Assembly (NCBI GenBank): GCA_000750105.3
Contig: JPHH03000077.1
Coordinates: forward strand, 62,001 to 126,000
DNA: 64,000 nt
From: Tolypocladium sp. Sup5 PDA-1
Taxonomy: Eukaryota > Ascomycota > Sordariomycetes > Hypocreales > Ophiocordycipitaceae
Direction: 5' to 3'
Part shown: positions 21,685 through 33,345 of the stretch, piece by piece
Layout: the number at the start of each line of letters is the position of its first letter
Numbering within the stretch: the stretch's first letter is position 1
The notes under the pieces: model-generated
Seen by the model: the letters and a program-made list of their open reading frames with translations, nothing else
Database searches by the model: none
What the model was told of the DNA's origin: nothing
Made by a program: the position numbers and the translations under genes

Positions 21685-24600
21685 ATGGATCCCTCGCACC
21701 AAGAGGGCACGCCGGAAGGGCGTCGCCCCAGCGAGGCGTCTAGTGTGACGTCGCCTACCGATGGCCGCCATCCCAACCCGCGAGCCGACCCTGCAGCACG
21801 TCGCGATGCCGAGGGCTTGTCCGAGAGCTTCCAGTCCACCGACACTGTACGGCTCCGGCCAGAGGGCGCTGGATATGGTGAGCGCCCGCCCTGGGTTATC
21901 AGACTGTTCGGGTCTCCCCGCGGCCATGCTGACGCTGTTCGATCTGCACCAGGATCGATACACTCTTCCGCCGCACCCACAGCTACCGGCTTGCGAAGCC
22001 CAGGTGAGCCATCCCAGGACCGATCTCAGCAGAGAGGGCAACAGTCTCGCCCCAGCGCGTCGGGGATCGATCGAGGCAAGTCTTTCCCCCGTCTGCGAAA
22101 GCCTCCTCTATCGCGCCGGACATCGTCCAATACGCCGCATCGGGGCGCGATATTCTCTGCCGATGACGACCCCCACGAGGTCTTGGCCGATGCTGCCAGT
22201 CGACGCGACGTACCCGCGGGCTATAGCACGAGACGGCGGCAGCAACAGCCCGCAAGCCTCCCTCGCCTGGAGTCATACCACGACGCCGAAGACGAGGACG
22301 AGCCGGAAAGTCGAGGGGTTCCGCCCGCGACCGCAGAGGAGGATGAGGAGGAACACCAACATCATGACGAAGAACTGCCCCTCGACGAGCACGTTGACTG
22401 CGAATCCGACGGCGATATTAGCGACGCGGAGAGCTTCACGCTCAAGGACCGGCAGCAGGCAATCAACCAGACTCATCCTTTCGGTATCCGAGTCTGGAAA
22501 CCTGCCCTGTACAAGAAGGACCGTTCGATCCAAAAGTTTGCCCAAGCCGACATCCACTCGACGCCCGGCGGCCGCGTGAGTCGCTGGCTGCTCCTGTTCA
22601 ACCTCGTCTGGACCCTCTGCTTCGGGTGGTGGATGGCCAGTCTCGCCGCCTTTGGCGCCGTCATCTGTCTCTTGTTCGCCGCCGCACCAAGCGGCAGAGA
22701 ATACGGGAGGATCCTCTGGGGCTTGGCCGCATATCTGTTTTACCCGTTCGGAAAGTTTGTTCGCCTCGAGAAGGATGAGGCATACATCCACGAGGACGGC
22801 GACGAGGGGCGCAGCATCTCCGAGTACGAGCAGTGGCAGAGCGGAGACCTAGAGTACGGACGACTCTTCTTCGGCCCCGACCGAAACCGATCCATTGTGG
22901 GACGCTCCAGGAGGAGCATCGACTCAGAGCCAAGCGAGACGGAGAGCCTGTTGGGCCGTGGACGCCGCGGCGAGTCGGGCGACATGCACCCCCGGATGAA
23001 GAGACGGCTCTTTGGCCGTGGAGAGTGGAACATTGGCCGTGTCATCTTCTTCATCTTCTTCTACTGCCTGATCTCTCCCTCCCTGATCCTTGTCTCCGCC
23101 ATCTGCTGGTTCCTGGTTTTCTGGATCCCCATGGGCAAGGTCACCATCCTCTTGTTCGACCACCTCAGGCGACACCCTCTTGCGCTGTCGTTTGAATCGC
23201 ACGTCAGGTACACACGAGCAGAGGATGCGCCCGACTCGTCGATCCTGCTTTGCACCTACCGAGCTGTGGGCTCAAAGTACTGGAAGTACACCGTCGACGG
23301 AACCAACATCTTTCTCATCAACCTAATGGCTGTGGTCATGTTTGTCATCTTCGACTGGCTGGTGCTGCAACGCATTCTGCATCTCGAAAACTTGATCACG
23401 TCTCCGGCATTCCTCTTCACAGCTGCTCTGCTGTCCATCATCCCATTGGCATACTTTATCGGACAGGCCGTGGCATCCATTTCGGCACAGTCCTCGATGG
23501 GCCTAGGCGCTGCCATTAACGCCTTGTTCGCGACGGTAGTCGAGGTCTTCCTTTACTGCATTGCTCTCAAAGAGGGCAAGAGTCAGCTCGTCGAGGGAAG
23601 TATCGTCGGCAGCATCTTTGCTGGTATTCTGCTCTTGCCGGGCGTCTCCATGTGCTTCGGCGCCATCAAGCGAAAGACGCAGCGGTTCAACGCCAAGTCT
23701 GCTGGTGTCACCTCTACGATGCTGCTGTTCGCCGTGGTTGGTGCCTTTGGCCCCACGCTTTTCTACCAGATTTATGGCACCCATGAGCTCAACTGCCTGG
23801 ACTGCCAGGACTACGGTCCCGGCGGTGCCAATAGCCCTGGAGAGGGCCGAGACTGCCGGCGTTGCTACTTCTCGCAGACACCCGCCCTTGATGACCGATT
23901 CTACCTCGAGGCTGTTCGGCCATACTGCTACCTCGCTGCTGCTATGCTGTTCTTTTCGTATCTGATTGGACTGTGGTTCACACTTCGAACACATGCAGCA
24001 GTCATCTGGAACGCGGAGATTGAAGAAAAGAAGCACGAGGAACAACTTCAGGCGTCTGCAATTAGGGCTTCGCAGCCGTCTGCGGTTGACAGCTCCGGTG
24101 CCGATATTCGCGATTCTCATCTCTACAAGCGCATCCTGGGGCAATCTTTGAAGCAAGTCGGCCTGCAGCCGAGCCCCGAGGACTTGTCCCGGCAGGCCTC
24201 CACCGTGACGCAGGATATGGCTTCAAATGGCATGGTCGCCACCCCACACGTGGTTCCTCCCAAGGGCGGCGACTCTGTCCGCTCAACCATGAATGTCCCT
24301 GGCCTGAGCCAAGCGGACAATACTGCCCTGGCACGCGAAGTTGCCGAGATTGCTGCAACTGCCGCTACGATTGCGTCGCGGGACCGCTTGACGCGCAAGG
24401 TGTCTGGTGTGCCCTTCAACTCCAGTGGCGCAGCTCGAGTGCAACAAGCGCCCCGGGCTGCAGCTTTCCCCGATGGCGGAGACGAGGCTGCCGCCACTGC
24501 CGCCGAGACGGCTACAGCCCACGCTGGAGGCCATGGCGGCCATGACGCACCAAACTGGGGCCGGACCAAGAGCGCCGTTATCCTGCTCGGTGCAACTCTC

Positions 24601-25210
24601 CTGTATGCCGTCATTGCCGAAATTCTGGTCGACACGGTCGACGTTGTTCTCGAGAGCTTCTCGATTGATCAAAAGTTCCTTGGTATTACTCTGTTCGCTC
24701 TGGTCCCCAACACGACGGAATTTCTGGTAGGTTGTCTGATTCATTCATAAATTTGTACTGTTGCTAATATGATGATTGCAGAACGCCATCTCCTTTGCCA
24801 TGAACGGCAACATTGCACTGTCCATGGAGATTGGTTCGGCGTACGCCCTGCAAGTCTGCCTGCTCCAGATCCCCTGCTTGGTCCTCTTCTCGGCGCTGTA
24901 CCCCGGCATTCCCGAGGGCGGAGAGGCGGGATCGTACACGTTCTCGCTGCTCTTCCCGCAGTGGGACATGGTCACGGTCATCCTGTGCGTGTTCCTGCTG
25001 AGCTACGTGTACGGCGAGGGGAAGAGCAACTACTTCAAGGGCAGCATCCTGATCCTAACGTACCTCGTCGTGATGATTGGCTACTTCTTCAGCGGCTACA
25101 CGTCGGACGTCATGGGCGTCGAGAGATTCGACGTCATGGGGGCGGATGGGAACTACCAAAGCTACAAGACGATTGGGCGATCGATCAAAGGACGAGCCTA
25201 CCAGTCGTGA
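21685..25210 (+). CDS. VNX1: Vnx1-like vacuolar cation/proton antiporter (CaCA superfamily)
   Basis: Predicted 1156 residues from exons 21685-24726 and 24782-25210; the intron has donor GTAGGT, a CTAAT branch and a GCAG acceptor, joining TTEFL to NAISF in phase 0. The N-terminal ~330 residues are cytosolic, Ser/Pro/Arg-rich with an acidic stretch, then a region shared with yeast Vnx1 precedes many membrane helices. The two exchanger repeats are visible: GAAINALFATVVEVFLYC in the first half and VPNTTEFLNAISFAMNGN across the splice site, each with the conserved acidic residue. A long polar loop (about residues 780-960) divides the halves. Yeast Vnx1 exchanges Na+ and K+ for protons at the vacuole; the same role is inferred. 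An in-frame ATG 32 codons earlier (21589) exists, but MDPSHQEGTPEG looks like the natural start. Confidence 0.88.
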
Positions 25211-28200
25211 GGGGGAGAGGCGTGCTGCAGAGCAAGACTGCATCCGCTCGCTGGCTTTATTTGCACCTTAATGTCATTGATACCCGCCGAGAAATAGGTT
25301 GTCACTGCGGGTACCCTGGCCCATGTCATGTCCAGCCGGTAGACGTGCTGGGGGCGATTTCCTTGTATCAGGGCTTTGTGTTTTTGCTCATTGCGCTTTT
25401 TCGGCATGCAAGGGTGCCACCGGATAGGGTTTATAGCATTTTTAGGACGTTAATTGGTTGCTGTTAGGGAAATTGAAGATTCGTACATGCACAATGGGGT
25501 TCTTGATGGGGATCGAAAGCTGAGCCTTGAAGTTGCGGTGGAGCCGCGGTGCATCTGGGCCATTTGAACGCTTTCCCGATCTGGCTGGGAACGAGGAGCT
25601 CATTGGCGGCTGCCCGGGTTGGCGCGGTGCCACCAGCGAGGCATGTGGGGATCAGTCGGGACGGCACAGCACTTGAACGGCTCTTGGGGTATGTGAAGAA
25701 GATTTCTTGAACATATTGCACATTGCTGTACACACAGTAGCTCCCTCTACTGATCCTCGGAGAGTTGATTGTGGACACCTGAGGTTGTGACTTGTGAGCG
25801 TGAGTGAGAGCAACGGAGCTGGTGTTGAGGGACGTGCATACCAGAGTCCAGACGGTTGAGATACGGCCTTTCTTGGCGTGCGTGCATGTTCATAAAAGAC
25901 GAGTCTGCAGCAGGGCATCGATTGGCCCCAACATTGCCCTCATTCGACGTTCAGCCTCTGCCACCGACTGCGCGGCGAACCCCGGCGGGCCACGAAGCTG
26001 GCGATCGGGCTGGGGGTTGGGCAGGTGTTTGTCCGGCTCAGCGAACCGGCAGATGCTGTACGTGAGATCCGTGGGGATGAATACGGGAAGAGTCGGGCGT
26101 GGGTTGTCAGCTTGATGCGAGCTGTCTCTGGGAGTGCGCATTGTGATTAGCCTGCCCCCTTTCCTTCATCAACGAGGAGTGCGTTCAGCGGGATGAGCGA
26201 GTGCAACGCGCTGAACTGGGATGGTCGCACTGTGTATTGAGGTCGCGCACTGCGCCGGTTGATGAAGGCTGGGACATGGTGGCGTGGTCTGGTAACGAGT
26301 GTAGGTAGGTTGATGCGAAAGTAGGGAAAGTTGCTGTTCACAGTCCCGAGGTGTCTCATGGAGGAGGGTTGGTTGCCGTTTGTTGTGGACAGAGACTTCA
26401 GACTTTTGACTTTTATGCCCCAGCCTTGAAGCCTGAAACCAATTTAGCTGCCGCTGTATTGCAAACTTTACCTAGACTTAGAGGCGAACTTACCTGTACA
26501 AGCCGCTGTCGTCCTGGATTCGGCTCAGTATCGTGGCATGAGGGAGACGCTATGAAGGCAGGCAGAAGTAGTGTACTGAATTGTGAGCAGAATTAGGCGT
26601 GGCTTTATGGACGAGTACAACGCTCACTGCGCCTGTATGTGTAGGCACTTCAGACTGGCGCATTGCCTCCCCCCCTGTTGCCTGTTGCCCATGCCCGTCA
26701 TGCGGCCCCGAGGACAAAACCGATGTCATTGAGCAGCGATCCTGACGTCGTCAACGGAGCAGCCAACACTCCGGGCGGCTAGGGGCGTGATTCGCAACAC
26801 CAGACGGCGCTTCGCCTGATAAGACGCCCCCTCTAAAGATCTTTCCCTTGGGACATCCTTTTCTCCCAGCCACTGGGCACGACAAAGGGTCCAGCCGGTG
26901 GACGAGGCAACATGATGGGGGGGAAAACGTCGGGTCTCGAACCGCCGATCATCGTCCGACAACCGCCCCCCACAGCGGTCTAGGACGGCCCTTGCCGCCC
27001 CGGATGCGATCCTATAGGCCCACCGTTGCGCCGCCGGTCACTTGACGGGCTGGTATGACGGCATGGGCAATTGGGGCGACGCGAGCGACGATGGCATTTT
27101 CGCGGGCGGAATTCGGTGTTGGTGCGCCTTGTCGACATGCAGCCCCCCGGGTCGTGCATAAGGCTGGCTGGCTGGCGCTGGGGTGAGGGAAGAGGGGGGG
27201 AAGAGGAAGACGTGATGGGTTTTTTTGCCACTCTGGGCCAGTGCGTTCGGAGGGTTCAATTGGGTAGATGGTGCGGTGTTGCTTGCGCACGTGGGTGCGT
27301 GGGGGGGAGGGAGGATGGTGAAGTGGAAGTGGAAGTGGAAGTGGAAGTGGAAAGCAAGGGGCTTGCAGATGATGTAACAAGGGTCCTGGGCTGGGGATGA
27401 CATGCAGCTGCGGCACGGGCATGCGAGACCCGTGGCGATGGAAGCTTGGGATTTCTCTTCCCCCGGTTAATATATCCGGATAGCTGTGTTGGGGCTCTGT
27501 TATTTGGCTCCAATGGGGTAACAAGAGAGAGTTAGAGTTGTGGCTGTATGAAGTTGAGCTGAGCCGGGACACAGCCCGCCTACTTCGTACGTACGTCACT
27601 GCATCTCTGGAGGTCCTCAGCCACGCAATAATAGCTGTCTCTACCTCGTAGGTCAGTCGCGAATTGGAGATTTTTGTCAAGGGTCAAGATATTGGCAATC
27701 CCGCCTCTGTAAGATGTTCTGTATTATGATCCCACAGCTACTCGGTCGCTAAGCTATTACAGACAAATTGCAAGATGGAGGCCTTCACGGAAGTCATGTC
27801 TGGCCATTCAGCAACGGGGGGATGCACACTTGCGCGCACATATGCAGCCCGATATCATGCCTGTCCATCCTTCTTCCCCCCTCCAGAGTTGCCCCGGGCG
27901 CCGCCATCTGTGCGCCTCTACACGTCGCAAAAGTTCATATTCGACGCTCCGGTTCTTTGTCGAGGAATTGGAGCACCCTCCTCTTCTGCTCGTCGTTCAA
28001 TCTTTCCCATACAACTCTGAAGATGCCTGCGAAGCAGTGAGAAATACGATAAAGGCCATGCCCGAAATGGAGATCGTGCCTGGGCAGGTGTCTGTAGACA
28101 TGATGGCTAGCTCCTGGGAATGTGGAGTGAGAGATCGAGATGAATTAGGCTGGGGTGGTACTCGACGGTGAGTGAAGAGGCTGTGACGGTAAAGAGGGCA

Positions 28201-29369
28201 GGAGAGCGAGCTCCGCACGACTTTCAAGGCTTTCGTATTTTCACGGGCCGGACCAAGCCTGCGGACGGGCTGTGTTCGGGAACTGGACTTGCACTTGCCT
28301 CCACGGTCGAAAACTTGAACAAGTCCTCTGTTCCATCTTGCTTTTGTTGATGACCATAAGTGGACGCGGGTGAGGACAAGGGACGTTTGCTCGTCGTTCC
28401 GCCGAAGCCACGAACACTGCCATCCAAACGGTCGACGTCTCGAAGCGCCACGCAGGGTGCAAGCGAATCAGGGGCGCGGTGATTGGCGAATCGGGAAGAG
28501 AGTTTGATAATCGCATGTGTGCTCGCCAGGCCCTGATAAGGCGTCGGTTGAGGCCAGCCATGGAGCTTATACTGTGCGCCGTTTCGATTCAAACACCTCG
28601 CGTATAAGAGTTTGCAGCTTTTTATTTTATTTTAATTCCCATGAATAATTTATTTGGAATTGTTTAAAGTCTAGATGCGGCGCAAAGGCGGTTCAAGGTT
28701 GCCTCGGTCGACGTCGAGTCCTCACATACACGCTGGCTTTTGACGGTAAACGACGAGTGCCCTGCCCGCGGGAGTGATTCACAGCTCACGAACACCTGAC
28801 ACTGAGCGCGTAGAAAGCTGCAGAAAGCATCCATGAACAAGGTTTATCATGCTTCTTCAGAGCTGGTTCAACAGAGAGCCCAGCCTCAGGCACAATGCAT
28901 CAATCAGCCCAATGCAGGCAGCACCAGTGACCGTGACCTGCCCCCACCAACCGCAGTGACCGCACCGCCTGTCACAGCACCTGCAACACCACAAAGGCGA
29001 AGCTGTAAAACCTTCTGCCCGTTTTCTTCCACACGTGTTCCTTTATCGTGTGTTTCCCTCTCTTTCTTCACAGTTTGCATCTTTTGAGCCCTGCGGAAAC
29101 TACCGGAGCCATCTTTCCTCGCTGCCGTGCGCGCATACCCACCGCTCGTTCGTGCATGCATGGCACCCGAGTCGTCTCTGGTGCCTGATAGAGAGCGGGC
29201 AGGAACCCAACCACCAGCTCGCTGCCAGCACACCACGTCTAGCCCTGCCTCGAAGGCGATACCGAATTTCACCAACAGCCCCTAGAATCACGCATATCCT
29301 TGTGGTCCTTCGTTCTCCTTCTCTTCCGCTGCCGAAACCCGTCGATGCGCCGCCGTACTCGAGCTCGCC
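25211..29369. other. Large intergenic region upstream of the 2EXR gene
   Basis: 4.2 kb without a supportable gene. It contains a GTGGAA tandem at 27323-27352 and short frames that overlap on both strands. The first few hundred bases should be the 3' region of the antiporter gene and the last part the promoter and leader of the 2EXR gene. Confidence 0.5.
27323..27352. repeat. (GTGGAA)5 hexanucleotide tandem
   Basis: Five perfect GTGGAA units in an otherwise purine-rich stretch. On the minus strand this reads as a pyrimidine tract. Confidence 0.95.
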
Positions 29370-30848
29370 ATGTCAGCAGTCACGATACCCGTCAAGTTCA
29401 AGATCCCTGATGGGTGCCGCCTCTTTACCCCGTTCCAGCGTCTGCCGCCAGAAATTCGGCAGCAGATATGGGTGGCCTACCTCACCAACGCAGGAATCAA
29501 CTTTGTAAAGCTGGAAACTTTGGATCCCCGCTGGAGATGGGGAATGCCAACGGCGCGGACCCTGGTTCCAGGCAGCGGCAAGGGCAGCCAGCTGTCTAGC
29601 CATATGGACGATATCGACATGGTGGTCAAGAATGAGGCCAGCATACAACGGACCTGGCACGCAGAGCTCGTTGCGGAGAGTCAGGACTACAGGGCCGACA
29701 TCTCCAACTACGAAGAGGTCTACAGACAGCTCGTTATCCTGGCCTGGACCTGCTTCGAGTCGGCGAGCCTGACGCACAGCTTGGGAAACAGACCCGGAGT
29801 TGTGAAGCTCGGCAACGGCGATATTGTCACCTTGGATAATTCGCCCGACTTGGTTTACTTGGATTACTTGCCTCCCGAGTTCTACCACACCAACTGCAAC
29901 TTTGACTTCAAGCTCGACTGTCCGGGTCTCGATATGATACGGCGGGCAGCGGTACGCTTCTGCCACAGCTGGTGCCCCAAGAAGATGTCAAATATTTGCA
30001 GATCGTGCGGAAAGCCCCACGAGGGCCTTGAACCAGGCCACTACCCAGCCCACCTTTATCAGTTTTTGGCCAGATATATGCCGAAGCTCGAGGAGCTCTA
30101 TCTGATCGACTACTTCATCGTTCCCAAAACCGAAGAGGAAAAGGGAGCTCCCATGTCTCTCGACGCGGAAGAGAGTGTCTGCAAAAGTAACTGATTCTGC
30201 CGTGAACTTGCGACGAGTAAAGTTGGGAGCTGACAAGAACCAGACGCAAGACCAGAACCACGTCTTCCGCAAGTCTTCCGGGCGAAGAATCGGCTTTTCC
30301 ATGAAATTAGCGACGGCGGGGCCAGCGACGCGGAATGGAAGATTGATCCAAAGACGCGACATGTGCGAGCCTGGCTCCAGGACAGCTTCGTGCGCTACGC
30401 CAAGGTAAGCAAGGTGAGCCGACACAAGGATCCCGAGCGAGTTCGATTCGGCATCCTAGCATGCGAGTGGAAAATTCCTGTCCCAGCGACTCAGAGAGGC
30501 TCAACCTCAGCAACGCCAAAAAAATCACGAACGAAGCTTCGGTCAAAGGACCCAGTCTTGTTCGGCGATCCCTGCCCTACAAGCTCTGTATTTGGGGGCA
30601 AGGGGCACATGGAACAGCTTCCATTTATCAGCCCAAGAATGTTGCGATGCGATAGGTCGATTCTGCTCAACACGTGGAAGCCGACACCCATGGACGTCGA
30701 TGGACCGATAGGAATCGAAATACTGGGCCGCACGGCACGGGGCCGAGAGGGGTCTCCCGTGGCTGAGTTTGGAACGGGCAGCCTGGATTTCTTCAAATTC
30801 ACGTTTAGGAAGCTGTACGGGTCGGTTGTGCGATGGAGCTGCCCATAG
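29370..30848 (+). CDS. 2EXR-domain protein (F-box-like fungal family), 3' end uncertain
   Basis: The first exon starts at 29370 and carries the 2EXR signature FQRLPPEIRQQIW at residues about 22-34. The frame meets a TGA at 30192, but the same frame downstream again looks coding (RHVRAWLQDSFVRYAKVSK, then VRFGILACEWK). A GTAACT donor at 30187 and acceptors at 30243 or 30255 remove the stop and keep phase; the two acceptors differ by 12 nt, so either gives an in-frame product. The model then runs to a stop at 30848 (about 470 residues). The last ~120 residues after ACEWK are less protein-like and another intron or earlier end is possible. 2EXR proteins are large, mostly unstudied fungal families resembling F-box substrate adaptors. 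Function is unknown. Confidence 0.7.
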
Positions 30849-31117
30849 GGAGCGGGCAATACCCAGAATGAAGCCGGACCCGCGACTGGCTACGACGTGG
30901 CTCGGTTTGGTATTCGGCGTTTTATGGACTTTTGTACGGGGAGGCTGCCATGATTCATGAGTGACTCTCGGTAGAAGTCAAAAGACCCTAGAGCAGAAGC
31001 ACTTATAAAGGATTCGTTGATGCCATCGTGGCAGAATGCAGGTCAACGGTACCATTCGGCAGCCTATGTGGTGGTGATTGTAACTCCGAGTCTTCTATGC
31101 TTTATATATCCAATATC

Positions 31118-32785
31118 TTACAGAAAGTCTCGAATGGCTTCCCAAAATGCTTGCGGCTCTTCGCACATGGGCAGATGGCCAGCGTTGGGCACAATCTTGA
31201 GCTCCGCCCCCTTTTCCCCAAGCATGCCCCTGAAGCCCTCCATGGCCGTGACCAGAGCCCCCTTTGCATCCCCCTCGCCGACTACAAATAGCGCTGGGAC
31301 GGGGCAGCCTGCCATCTCGGGCTTCATGTCGTAGTCCCAGAGCGCCGTGCAGCTGTGCTTGAAGCCCTGGACGTCGTTGGCGGCGACCATGTCCGTCATC
31401 CAGCACACCACATCGGCTTTCTCCATGCTTTCAGGGTGGAACCACCGCGCGACGGTCTGCTCGGCGAGCTTGGCGATGCCGCGGCCGGCGTCCTCCTCCG
31501 CGATGGCGATGCGGTCCTTCCAGGCCTGCGTGTTGGAGGCGCTGGAGGTGGCGTTGAAGTCGCAGGCGATGAGCCTGGCGAGCCGGTCCGGCCGCGTGAG
31601 GGCGAAGCTGAGGGCCGTGGCGCCGCCCATGGAGACGCCTACCAGGGCATGGAGCTTGCTGATGCGCAGGGCGTCGAGCAGCTGGTCCAGGTCGGCGGTT
31701 ACGGCGGCGAGGGTCGCGGAGACGGGCGGCTGGGGGATGGGGTGCCGGCCGCGTGTGTCGTAGCGCAGGATGCGCAGGTCGGGTTGCGTGCGCTTGAGGA
31801 TGGCGACGAGGGGATCCCACATGTGGAGCGAGGTGAGGAGGGAGTTGCAGAAGGCGACGGTTGGTGCGCGGGGGGAGGGGTTTCCTTCGAGGCGGTAGGG
31901 GATGGAGAGGGCGTCTGCGGTAGTGATGTATGAGCTGATGGCGGCGTCGGATCCGGGGACTGTTGATGTCTTCTTGTCGGGGGATGTGAAGGCCGCGGTC
32001 TCAGAGAGAGACGACAGGGCAGCGAGCTCGCGCGGTGCCGGGCCGAAGACGTAGAAGAGCGACCACGTCCGTCGGCCCTCGGAGGCGACGTACTTGTCAA
32101 ACACCTCGCTCCGCCACGGCGTATCCGTGGACGCTTTATGCTCCGCGCCACCGAGCCCGTTCTCCTTGGCGTAGTCGTGCAGCGCAAAGTACACGACCCT
32201 GTCGCTGCCCTCGAGGCTCGACGTCCTGAACAGGCGCGAGCGCAGCCACCCAGGCACCTTGGCGAGCATCCCAGCGTGCTCCCCGACGAACCACTCACGA
32301 TACCGGTCCCCCGCGTCCGGCGCCCCGGTCGTCGCAACGTCCGCCGCGACGGTGACGATGCCCTCGGCTTCTTCATCCGAGAGACTCTCGATGGGCGCAA
32401 ACAGCGGCGCCTGCTTGGTGAAGAGCAGGTCGTAGAAGGAGCGCGCGACGTCGACCTGGCCAATCGTCGCGGCCTCGCGCGCGGAGCGGTTCGCGCGCAG
32501 GGTGGTGTAGGTCTCGGTGTCGAGGTGGCGCATGGCGGTTACGTCGTACACGGCCATGAACGCCGGCTGCGATGCGTCGGCGGACTCGGACTCGTAGCGC
32601 AGGCCGTTGGAGAAGATGTGCGGGATGCGCAGGCGCGTCGGGCCGTGCTCGTTGTTGTACCACTCGTGGAACTGGGCGGGCGGGAGGCCGGGCCGGGGCT
32701 GCATGGTTACGTAGAGGATCCCTGGGGGCGACATGTTGGCTGTTGGTGAGGTTGATGGCGATGAGATGTTCCAGGTGTGTAGCAC
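31118..32785 (-). CDS. Fusion of dimeric-barrel (EthD-like) region and alpha/beta hydrolase
   Basis: Single exon, 555 residues (or 538 if the second ATG, MSPPGILYV, is used). Residues ~18-250 look like two ferredoxin-like dimeric barrels: GILYVTMQPRPGLPPAQFHE with WYNNEHGPTR, then a second copy-like block GDRYREWFVGEHAGMLAKVP. Residues ~285-555 form an alpha/beta hydrolase of the 3-oxoadipate enol-lactonase type: nucleophile elbow GVSMGG, an acidic residue in VVGEGD, and the His in NAGHLPMCEEP, completing a Ser-Asp-His triad. No signal peptide is seen, so it is probably cytosolic. It converges with the 2EXR gene and has a TATA-like element ~90 nt upstream. The barrel plus hydrolase pairing suggests degradation of an aromatic or polyketide-like compound, but the substrate is unknown. 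Confidence 0.87.
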   Translation of the reverse strand: MLHTWNISSPSTSPTANMSPPGILYVTMQPRPGLPPAQFHEWYNNEHGPTRLRIPHIFSNGLRYESESADASQPAFMAVYDVTAMRHLDTETYTTLRANRSAREAATIGQVDVARSFYDLLFTKQAPLFAPIESLSDEEAEGIVTVAADVATTGAPDAGDRYREWFVGEHAGMLAKVPGWLRSRLFRTSSLEGSDRVVYFALHDYAKENGLGGAEHKASTDTPWRSEVFDKYVASEGRRTWSLFYVFGPAPRELAALSSLSETAAFTSPDKKTSTVPGSDAAISSYITTADALSIPYRLEGNPSPRAPTVAFCNSLLTSLHMWDPLVAILKRTQPDLRILRYDTRGRHPIPQPPVSATLAAVTADLDQLLDALRISKLHALVGVSMGGATALSFALTRPDRLARLIACDFNATSSASNTQAWKDRIAIAEEDAGRGIAKLAEQTVARWFHPESMEKADVVCWMTDMVAANDVQGFKHSCTALWDYDMKPEMAGCPVPALFVVGEGDAKGALVTAMEGFRGMLGEKGAELKIVPNAGHLPMCEEPQAFWEAIRDFL

Positions 32786-32871
32786 GGTAGGTGAAGAGGA
32801 GCGAGTGAATGAGTGAGGGGCAACCCTCAGTTCATGCCGATGGTGAACGGTGATGAGACGTCAATATGAAG

Positions 32872-32886
32872 TATATACATATATAT
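32872..32886 (-). promoter_or_regulatory. Candidate TATA element for the barrel-hydrolase gene
   Basis: An alternating TA stretch (TATATAC then ATATATAT) lies 87-101 nt upstream of ATG 32785 on the coding strand. Confidence 0.4.
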
Positions 32887-33345
32887 CCCGGTGGAGCCAA
32901 TGACCGCACCGATGAAGCTGGGTCGGCAAATGGGGTCGCGTTTATCCTAACCGTTAGCCTGTGTAAACGTTTAGCCCCGCGCCGCTCACCGAGACCTCAC
33001 CGGGCCTTCACCTTGCTGCCACCAGGGGGACTGACGACTCGGCCAAATAGGCATACCCGGCGTGGGCTTTTTTGCCCAGGATTTAATTACCGGCTTCGAT
33101 ACCTCAACATATGTACGGGATATTTGTTGAAAATTGCGTCACTGGTTCAAGTCGATCCACAGGGGAGAGTCGGGCTCAAGAGCAGTGCTCAATCGGTGCA
33201 AGTGAGTGGAGCAACAAAATCGCAATTGACTGCGAGAATCGTAAATTCCAAGAAATGCAAAGTTCAAGTACATAGTATTGTCTGGAGTACTTGATAGAAT
33301 GTAACCGCTAGTCAGTCCAGTCGAGATTCAACGCAGGCCGAGAAC
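32887..33345. other. Intergenic region between hydrolase gene and small secreted-protein gene
   Basis: Upstream region of the hydrolase and 3' region of the gene ending at 33346. A short plus-strand frame (32866-33294) has no motif and is not supported. Confidence 0.6.
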
